From contig JAHZGC010000039.1 of assembly GCA_019421015.1 (NCBI GenBank), positions 1 to 19,546 on the forward strand: 19,546 nucleotides of DNA, written 5' to 3'. Numbering within the stretch: the first letter of the stretch is position 1; every line of letters starts with the position of its first letter. Both the position numbers and the translations under genes were made by a program. Below, piece after piece: positions 14,464 through 19,546 of the stretch. The notes beneath the pieces are model-generated. The model was not told the DNA's origin. It saw nothing but the letters and a program-made list of their open reading frames with translations, and ran no database searches. Source of the DNA: Coriobacteriaceae bacterium (GTDB lineage: Bacteria > Actinomycetota > Coriobacteriia > Coriobacteriales > UMGS124).

Positions 14464-16446
14464 CTACATCAGCTTGCACACGTTCTCGGCAAAGGCCACC
14501 GGGTCCACCACGGGCAGCCCGGCCACCAGAAGGGCCTGGTCAAGCAGCACGTCGGCGTAGAGGGCGAGCTTGGTGGCGTCCTTGGCCTCCTGGGCGGCCG
14601 CCAGCTTGGCAAACACGGGGTGGTCGGGGTTCAGCTCGAGCACGCGCTCGGCCTTGGGGGCAAAGGCGGCCTCGGGGCCCTGGCTCATGACGCGCTCCAT
14701 CTCCAGCGAGATGGGGCCCTCGGCGGTCAGCACGGCGGGGGAGTCGCCTAGGCCGGCGGCCACCGTCACCTTGGTGACCTTCTCGCCCAGGGCGTCCTTG
14801 ATGGTCTTCACGAGCTCCTCGTTCTCGGTGGCAGCCTGCTCGGCCTTCTGCTTCTCCTCCTCGGTTGCCAGGTCGAGCTTGGTGTCGGCCACGTTGGCGA
14901 ACTCCACGTCGCGGGCCGGTGCGGCGGGCGTGCCGGGATCGTCGTCGGTCGGCTCGATGCCTATGACCTCGTCCACGTGGTAGGCGCGCATGGCCTGGAA
15001 CATGAACTCGTCCACGTCCTCGGTGCACAGCAGCACGTCGAAGTCGCGGGCCAGGGCGTTCTTGACCGCGGGGCGCTTGGCCAGCAGCTCGCGGGTCTCG
15101 CCGGCGGCGTAGTAGATCTTGTCCTGCCCCTCGGGCATCGCGGCCACGTACTCGGCCAGCGTCACGGGCTTGCCCTCCTTGGCGCTCCAGAAGAGCAGCA
15201 GGTCGGCGAGGTCGGTCTTCATGCCGTAGCTGGCGTAGATGCCGAACTTGAGGCCGCGGCCGAAGTTGCCGAAGAAGTTCTCGTAGGCCTCGCGGTCGTC
15301 GGCGAGCATCTTCACGAGCTCGGCGCGCACCTTCTTCTCGACCTGGCGGGCGATGGCCTTGAGCTCGGAAGACTGCTGCAGCGTCTCGCGCGAGATGTTG
15401 AGCGACACGTCGGGGGAGTCCACCACGCCGCGCACGAAGTTGAAGTAGTCGGGCACCAGGTCGGCGCACTTTTCCTGGATCAGCACGTTGGACTGGTAGA
15501 GCGCGAGGCCCTTCTGGTAGTCCTTGCTATAGAGGTCGAAGGGCGCGGCGCTCGGGATGAACAGCAGCGCGTCGTAGTTGATGCGCCCCTCGGCGTGGAA
15601 CGAGATGGTGCGGGCCGGGTCGGCGAAGTCGTGGAACGTGCTCTTGTAGAACTCGTTGTAGTCCTCCTGGCTCACCTCGGAGGAGCGCTTGGACCACAGC
15701 GGCTTGATGGAGTTCACGGTCTCGAGCTCGGTATAGCTCTCGTACTGGGGCTTGTAGTCCTCGGGGGCGTCTTCGGGCTTGGGCAGCTCGCGGCTCTTGA
15801 CGGTCTCCATCTTGATGGGATGGTGCACGTAGTTGGAGTAGGTGCGGATGAGGCTGCGCAGGCGCCACTCGTTCAGGAGCTGGTCGGTCTCGTTGTCGTC
15901 GCTGTTGGGGCGCAGGAACAGCGTGACCGTGGTGCCGCGCTCGGGTTGCTCGCCCTCGAGGGCCGGGGCCACCTCGTAGCCGCTCATACCGTCGGACTCC
16001 CAGGCAAAGGCCTGGTCGGCGCCGAGCGCGCGGCTCACCACGCGCACCTTCTGCGCCACCATAAAGCTGGCGTAGAAGCCCACGCCGAACTGGCCGATGA
16101 CGTCGACGGCGTCGGTGGAGACCTCGCTGTTCGCATTGTCCTTCTTGAACTGCTCGCTGCCCGAGTGGGCGATGGTGCCCAGGTTGCGATCGAGCTCCTC
16201 CTCGGTCATGCCGATACCGTTGTCGCTCACGGTGATGGTGCGGGCGTCCTTGTTAAAGGCCACCTGGATGGCGAGCTCGGAGCGGTCGATGTCGAGGCTC
16301 GGGTCGGTGAGACTCTTGAACACCAGCTTGTCGATGGCGTCGGAGGCGTTGGAGATCAGCTCGCGCAGGAAGATCTCCTTGTTGGTGTAGATCGAGTTGA
16401 TCATGAGGTCGAGCAGCTTCTTGCTCTCGGTCTGGAACTGCTTCAT
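14464..16446 (-). CDS. htpG: Hsp90-family molecular chaperone HtpG
   Basis: A 660-residue cytosolic ATP-dependent chaperone. The N-terminal GHKL ATPase motifs are visible: ELISNASDAIDKL, DNGIGMTEEEL, and GQFGVGFYASFMVA. The middle domain contains LYQSNVLIQEKCADLVPDYF and GVVDSPDVSLNISRETLQQ, with the conserved Arg of NISRE; a C-terminal dimerisation domain follows. An acidic, Glu-rich linker lies near residues 500-550 (TDDDPGTPAAPARD...ATEEEKQKAEQAATENEE). The ATG at 16446 follows GAAAGGAAG; the longer open frame to 16533 adds nothing family-like. Length is slightly above the usual 620-640. No CIRCE or HAIR heat-shock operator was found upstream; an 8-bp inverted repeat lies about 110-140 bp before the start. 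Confidence 0.96.
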   Translation of the reverse strand: MKQFQTESKKLLDLMINSIYTNKEIFLRELISNASDAIDKLVFKSLTDPSLDIDRSELAIQVAFNKDARTITVSDNGIGMTEEELDRNLGTIAHSGSEQFKKDNANSEVSTDAVDVIGQFGVGFYASFMVAQKVRVVSRALGADQAFAWESDGMSGYEVAPALEGEQPERGTTVTLFLRPNSDDNETDQLLNEWRLRSLIRTYSNYVHHPIKMETVKSRELPKPEDAPEDYKPQYESYTELETVNSIKPLWSKRSSEVSQEDYNEFYKSTFHDFADPARTISFHAEGRINYDALLFIPSAAPFDLYSKDYQKGLALYQSNVLIQEKCADLVPDYFNFVRGVVDSPDVSLNISRETLQQSSELKAIARQVEKKVRAELVKMLADDREAYENFFGNFGRGLKFGIYASYGMKTDLADLLLFWSAKEGKPVTLAEYVAAMPEGQDKIYYAAGETRELLAKRPAVKNALARDFDVLLCTEDVDEFMFQAMRAYHVDEVIGIEPTDDDPGTPAAPARDVEFANVADTKLDLATEEEKQKAEQAATENEELVKTIKDALGEKVTKVTVAAGLGDSPAVLTAEGPISLEMERVMSQGPEAAFAPKAERVLELNPDHPVFAKLAAAQEAKDATKLALYADVLLDQALLVAGLPVVDPVAFAENVCKLM

Positions 16447-16557
16447 GGGGCGTCGACTTCCTTTCGATCGCGGTCGCCGAAATATGCATAGCGGTAGTTG
16501 TACCGCAGGCGCAGGTGCGGCAATCGCGTGCAATAGGATGTTGGAAGGGGATTGCGC

Positions 16558-16588
16558 GAATATCTCACAATAGTAGGCTTAGATATTC
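16558..16588. promoter_or_regulatory. Inverted repeat upstream of htpG
   Basis: GAATATCT (16558-16565) and AGATATTC (16581-16588) are perfect 8-bp complements 15 bp apart, in the most AT-rich part of the 427-bp gene-free stretch 16447-16873. It could be an operator or a stem-loop; no match to known heat-shock operators was recognised. Confidence 0.4.
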
Positions 16589-16704
16589 TGCATAGGATGC
16601 TGTGGGGTTGTTGGGATGGCCGCTGCCATGGACTCCCATGGGGGCGTTGCTACGCGGCTGCGGCTGTGCGGACGACGTGGCGCGGTGCGGTGACGGTACA
16701 GTGA

Positions 16705-16832
16705 CGGTTGTGCGGGCTGAAGCTATTTCGGTTGGATTAAACCCTTACGTTCGGAGGGCACGCCACCAGGTGTTTTGGAGAAACCCTCAACCCGAAAACG
16801 TAAAAACAGCCGAACGTCAGCCCGCACAACCG
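16705..16832. repeat. 128-bp imperfect palindrome between the Mop gene and htpG
   Basis: The terminal arms CGGTTGTGCGGGCTGA (16705-16720) and 16817-16832 are perfectly complementary over 16 bp. The interior continues as an imperfect inverted repeat: TTACGTT..CGG..AGGG on the left answers CCCTCAACCCGAAAACGTAA on the right. A central part has CACC/GGTG pairing. No coding frame, target-site duplication or riboswitch consensus was recognised. It occupies the centre of the 427-bp non-coding stretch and could be a MITE-like element or a structured RNA. Confidence 0.6.
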
Positions 16833-16873
16833 CAAGCGGTGACGCGCCGCGGGGGGCGTGCAGCGGGCTGCCC

Positions 16874-17302
16874 TTACGCCACAGCGAGCGTCACGTCGAC
16901 GGCCTTGATCACAGCAAGGACATGGCCGCCCTTGACCACCTCGGTGCGGTCGGCGGCGGGGTTGGGCATGACGGCCAGGAGTTCCTTGCCCTCGTCGAGG
17001 TCGAACCTAAAGGTGGCCTGCGTGGTGACGTCGCCGCGCTCCACCTCGACGATGTGGCCCTTGAACTGGTTGTTGGCGGTTATAGGCACGTGGTTCTTCT
17101 CCACGCCGATCATGACGTCGGTCGAGCGCACCCCGGCGACAACGGGGGTGCCCACGCTCAGACCGAGTTTGTCGAGCTCGTGGGTGGTGATGAGCGCGTT
17201 AAGCTCCACGAGGTCGGCGTCCACGGTCACCAGGGCATGCGTCTCGCCGCGGTCGATGGCGCTCACGGTTCCTTTGAACTGGTTGCGGGCGATAATTTCC
17301 AT
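16874..17302 (-). CDS. Di-Mop molybdate/molybdopterin-binding protein (molbindin type)
   Basis: A 142-residue protein made of two tandem Mop (TOBE-like) domains. The first is about 1-68, beginning MEIIARNQFKGTVSAI; the second is about 70-142, beginning ITANNQFKGHIVEVERG. The repeated [AN]-x-NQFKG start is the family hallmark. Such proteins bind molybdate oxyanions between domains and are thought to store or buffer molybdenum in the cytoplasm. The ATG at 17302 gives the usual domain start with AAAGGA about 10 bp upstream; the ATG at 17308 is two codons earlier and equally possible. A 13-bp palindrome GGCATCCGATGCC (17330-17342) lies just upstream and may be an operator. The lipoprotein gene precedes it on the same strand. 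It is not obviously linked to the nitrogenase-like operon, which lies nearly 8 kb away. Confidence 0.85.
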   Translation of the reverse strand: MEIIARNQFKGTVSAIDRGETHALVTVDADLVELNALITTHELDKLGLSVGTPVVAGVRSTDVMIGVEKNHVPITANNQFKGHIVEVERGDVTTQATFRFDLDEGKELLAVMPNPAADRTEVVKGGHVLAVIKAVDVTLAVA

Positions 17303-17329
17303 GGTCATCAGGTCCTTTCGGGGTTTGCG

Positions 17330-17342
17330 GGCATCCGATGCC
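17330..17342. promoter_or_regulatory. 13-bp palindrome upstream of the Mop gene
   Basis: GGCATC-C-GATGCC is perfectly symmetric and lies 28-40 bp before the Mop start, a position suited to a repressor site. The regulator is unknown; no ModE consensus was recognised. Confidence 0.35.
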
Positions 17343-17440
17343 GAGCAGGGGTGCCCAAAGGGTCTCCCGATGCATACCCGCCGCAGGTAAGGACCATGGA
17401 GTAGCAGGGGTTTCTCCACCCTAACTGCCAAAATCGGGCG

Positions 17441-18043
17441 TTATTCCTGCATCGCGGTGACCACTGCGTAGGTATGCGGCATGTTCTCGCGCATGAAGTC
17501 GAGCCCGTGGCGGTCGAGGAGGATGCCGGCTGCGGCAAACCACGCGTCGAAGCGGGTCTGCGCGTCTGACCCGGCCAGAGACGCGGGATTCGCGATTTCG
17601 GCTTCTACCGGCGCCGCCTCCTCGCCCAGGAGCTCCTGCATGAGCGTGAACATCACCTCGGCCCGCACACCGGTCTGGCCGCCGTCCAAAAACGAGCGGA
17701 CCACATGGCGCAGCGTGGCGTCCCCACCGTCGAGCAGCTCGCCGTAGGCATTCGGGTGCGCTCCGATGAGGTCTGCGGCATGTTGGGAACCGGCGGACGC
17801 CCCGCCGGCGGGGGAGGAGACCTCGTCGACAAGGGCATCGATCGCGGCTCCGTCCATGCCGACCGAACCGGCGGCTTCGGGAGCGTCTTGCCCGACGCCG
17901 TCTGGTTGGAGCGCCGGGGCTGCTGGTTCCCAGGACATGTCGGGAGGGTCGGCCGGGGGCGTATCGCCGCATCCGGCGCAGCAGAGCAGGGGGCCCCCGA
18001 GCAGGATGGCGAGCGGTATGATACGAGCTTGCGTGGCGTTCAT
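17441..18043 (-). CDS. Putative lipoprotein of unknown function
   Basis: A 200-residue protein with an N-terminal hydrophobic segment (IIPLAILLGGPLLCCAGC) and a plausible lipobox ending at Cys25 (C-A-G-C; the -3 residue is Cys instead of the usual Leu). A Pro/Ala/Asp-rich linker of about 50 residues follows, and then a helical domain containing HPNAYGELLDGGDATLRHVV and SFLDGGQTGVRAEVMFTLMQ. This type of domain is also seen at the ends of some BlaR1/M56-like membrane proteins, which is a recollection, not a search result. The ATG at 18043 is chosen because it opens directly into the signal; the frame extends to 18109 without one. The ribosome binding site is weak. It is divergent from thiC and upstream of the Mop gene. 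Location would be the outer face of the cytoplasmic membrane. Confidence 0.7.
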   Translation of the reverse strand: MNATQARIIPLAILLGGPLLCCAGCGDTPPADPPDMSWEPAAPALQPDGVGQDAPEAAGSVGMDGAAIDALVDEVSSPAGGASAGSQHAADLIGAHPNAYGELLDGGDATLRHVVRSFLDGGQTGVRAEVMFTLMQELLGEEAAPVEAEIANPASLAGSDAQTRFDAWFAAAGILLDRHGLDFMRENMPHTYAVVTAMQE

Positions 18044-18124
18044 GGCGTCCGTTTCGTCCGAGCCGGTAAGATACCGCCATTTTACCTGAAGGCCTGGGCA
18101 AGCTGCCAAAGTGACGTCCTCCTC

Positions 18125-18152
18125 CCCGACGGGCCGTGCCGCCTGCGTCGGG
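18125..18152 (+). promoter_or_regulatory. 7-bp stem in the lipoprotein-thiC divergent region
   Basis: CCCGACG (18125-18131) pairs with CGTCGGG (18146-18152). A shorter palindrome, ACAAC-G-GTTGT, lies at 18243-18253, close to the thiC ribosome binding site. Neither resembles the TPP riboswitch, whose conserved CUGAGA and ACCUGA blocks are absent from 18044-18280. Confidence 0.3.
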
Positions 18153-18197
18153 CAGGCGTTCCGACTGTGGAGGTGGGGCGCGTTTCGCTGTGGCCCG

Positions 18198-18226
18198 TGG
18201 AAGGGGGCACCGTTTTTCCGTACTAT
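18198..18226 (+). promoter_or_regulatory. Candidate thiC promoter
   Basis: TACTAT (18221-18226) is a reasonable -10, with TGGAAG (18198-18203) 17 bp upstream as a weak -35. The thiC ATG is 55 bp further on. Confidence 0.35.
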
Positions 18227-18280
18227 CCCATGGAAACGAACGACAACGGTTGTTCCACGCTACCCCCAAAGGAGCCCCCC

Positions 18281-19546
18281 ATGGCCTACACCACCCAGAT
18301 GGACGCCGCCCGCCAGGGCATCATCACCCCGCAGATGGAGGCCGTCTCCGCCAAGGAGCGCATCGACCCCGAAGCCCTGCGCGCGCTCATCGCCAAGGGC
18401 GAGGCCGTGATCCCCGCCAACGTGCACCACGCGGCCCTCGACCCCCACGGCATCGGTTTCGCGCTCAAGACCAAGATCAACGTGAACCTGGGCACCAGCC
18501 GCGACTGGAGCGACCTCGACATGGAGATGCAGAAGGTCCGCGACGCCGTGGCCATGGGGGCCGAGTCGATCATGGACCTCTCGACCTTCGGCGACACCCG
18601 GGCCTTCCGCCGCAAGCTCACGGCCGAGTGCCCCGCCATCATCGGCACCGTGCCCATCTACGACGCCGTGGTGCACTACGGCAAGGCGCTCAAGGACATC
18701 ACCGCCGACGAGTGGCTCGACGTGCTGCGCATGCACGCCGAGGACGGCGTGGACTTCGTGACCCTGCACTGCGGCATGAACCGCGCCGTGGCCCAGCGCG
18801 TCAAGGACAACCGCCGCCTCATGAACGTGGTGTCGCGCGGTGGTTCGCTCATGTTCGCCTGGATGATGATGACGGGGGAGGAGAACCCCTACTACGAGCG
18901 CTTCGACGAGGTGCTCGAGATTTGTCGCGCCCACGACGTGACCATCTCGCTGGGAGACTCGTGCCGCCCGGGCTGCCTGGCCGACGCCGGCGATGCCGCC
19001 CAGGTCGACGAGCTCGTGACCCTGGGCGAGCTCACGCTGCGGGCCTGGAAGCGCGATGTGCAGGTGATCATCGAGGGGCCGGGCCACGTGCCGCTCGACC
19101 AGGTGATCGCCCAGATGAAGCTCGAGCAGACCGTGTGCCACGGGGCACCCTTCTACGTGCTCGGGCCGCTCGTGACCGACGTGGCTCCTGGCTACGACCA
19201 CATCACCGCCGCCATCGGAGGCGCGCTGGCCGCCAGCAACGGCGCGAGCTTCTTGTGCTACGTGACCCCTGCCGAGCACCTGCGCCTGCCCGACGAGAAC
19301 GACGTGCGCGAGGGTATCGTCGCCTTCAAGATCGCGGCCCACGCCGCCGACATCGCCAAGGGCCTGCCCGGCGCCCGCGATTGGGACGACCAGATGTCTG
19401 CCGCCCGCAAGGCGCTCGACTGGGAGACCATGTTCAAGCTGGCCATCGACCCCGAGAAGGCTCGCCGCTTCCTTGCCGAGGCAGCGCCCGATAACGGAGC
19501 GACGTTTTCGATGGGAGGCGTGGGGAGGGGGTGTGGGCCGGGGGTC
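18281..19546 (+). CDS. thiC: Phosphomethylpyrimidine synthase (runs off window end)
   Basis: A radical-SAM-type enzyme that converts aminoimidazole ribotide to HMP phosphate in thiamine synthesis. 422 codons are open to the last base. Family blocks seen: KTKINVNLGTSRD, MDLSTFGDTRAFRR, GTVPIYDA, FVTLHCG, SRGGSLMFAWM, SLGDSCRPGCL, IEGPGHVPLDQV, APFYVLGPLVTDVAPGYDH and FLCYVTPAEHL. The ATG at 18281 follows AAAGGAG, and the N-terminus fits the short (about 430-residue) ThiC type. The C-terminal Cys-x2-Cys-x4-Cys cluster motif should appear about residues 409-418, but the sequence reads FSMGGVGRGCGPGV in a very G-rich stretch, so the first two Cys are Phe and Gly. This may be an end-of-sequence error. 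No TPP riboswitch is visible upstream. Confidence 0.93.
   Translation, partial: MAYTTQMDAARQGIITPQMEAVSAKERIDPEALRALIAKGEAVIPANVHHAALDPHGIGFALKTKINVNLGTSRDWSDLDMEMQKVRDAVAMGAESIMDLSTFGDTRAFRRKLTAECPAIIGTVPIYDAVVHYGKALKDITADEWLDVLRMHAEDGVDFVTLHCGMNRAVAQRVKDNRRLMNVVSRGGSLMFAWMMMTGEENPYYERFDEVLEICRAHDVTISLGDSCRPGCLADAGDAAQVDELVTLGELTLRAWKRDVQVIIEGPGHVPLDQVIAQMKLEQTVCHGAPFYVLGPLVTDVAPGYDHITAAIGGALAASNGASFLCYVTPAEHLRLPDENDVREGIVAFKIAAHAADIAKGLPGARDWDDQMSAARKALDWETMFKLAIDPEKARRFLAEAAPDNGATFSMGGVGRGCGPGV

Noticed and set aside
14977..16491. 504-codon plus-strand open frame antisense to htpG
   Set aside because: Shadow frame with no domain features; htpG motifs are continuous on the other strand.
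16447..16620. CIRCE or HAIR heat-shock operator for htpG
   Set aside because: No TTAGCACTC-N9-GAGTGCTAA or CTTGAGT-N7-ACTCAAG pattern; only the unrelated GAATATCT inverted repeat is present.
16602..17390. 262-codon plus-strand frame covering the 128-bp palindrome and the Mop gene
   Set aside because: It is antisense to the Mop gene, has no ribosome binding site and its composition follows the GC bias.
18044..18280. TPP riboswitch upstream of thiC
   Set aside because: The conserved CUGAGA and ACCUGA segments and the three-way-junction layout were looked for and not found.
18136..19494. 452-codon plus-strand open frame overlapping thiC
   Set aside because: Arg/His/Pro-rich out-of-frame reading of thiC; the thiC frame has the family motifs and the ribosome binding site.

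Overview
The window is about 65% GC DNA with strong G/C third-position bias and good Shine-Dalgarno sites. Gene content (leuACDB, short-form thiC, a Tat-exported flavoprotein next to a MerR regulator, an uncharacterised nitrogenase-like operon) suggests a gut-type actinobacterium, most likely class Coriobacteriia (Collinsella/Olsenella/Eggerthella relatives). This is inferred from gene style; no rRNA or marker search was possible.

Layout. (1) 1-4055, plus strand: leucine operon leuA (5' end outside the window), leuC, leuD, leuB, with a large imperfect inverted repeat between leuA and leuC and a stem-loop just after leuB. (2) 4169-5911, plus: a lower-GC AAA-ATPase/PD-(D/E)XK protein of a mobile-type family. 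(3) 5946-9137, minus: a three-gene nitrogenase-like operon (NifH-like reductase, then two component-1-like subunits). The last gene is frameshifted, and both component-1 genes have near-miss start codons (ATA, GTA) at the place where a start is expected. (4) 9318-10062, minus: a MntA/HepT toxin-antitoxin pair with complete signature motifs. (5) 10220-10584, minus: the 3' remnant of a flavoprotein gene, with its terminator. (6) 10676-13322, minus: a Tat-signal fumarate-reductase-type flavoprotein and a MerR regulator, each behind a promoter with a 19-bp spacer and sharing a 13-bp block. (7) 13486-14223, minus: a DUF3791-like / DUF3990 / small-partner module whose middle gene carries an internal deletion. 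(8) 14464-16446, minus: htpG, followed by an 82-nt hairpin. (9) 16447-16873: a structured intergenic region with a 128-bp imperfect palindrome. (10) 16874-18043, minus: a di-Mop molybdate-binding protein and a lipoprotein. (11) 18281-end, plus: thiC, open at the window end, whose last codons do not match the expected Fe-S cluster motif.

The leucine genes supply chain elongation from 2-oxoisovalerate. The MerR-flavoprotein pair looks like a self-contained inducible respiratory or detoxifying reductase. The nitrogenase-like operon is the most interesting content: an ATP-driven two-component reductase with an intact electron-donor subunit, no cofactor-assembly genes in view, an unknown substrate and signs of decay. 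Several modules (flavoprotein remnant, DUF3990, nitrogenase-like subunit) are broken, so 5.9-14.2 kb reads as a turnover region between conserved housekeeping genes.
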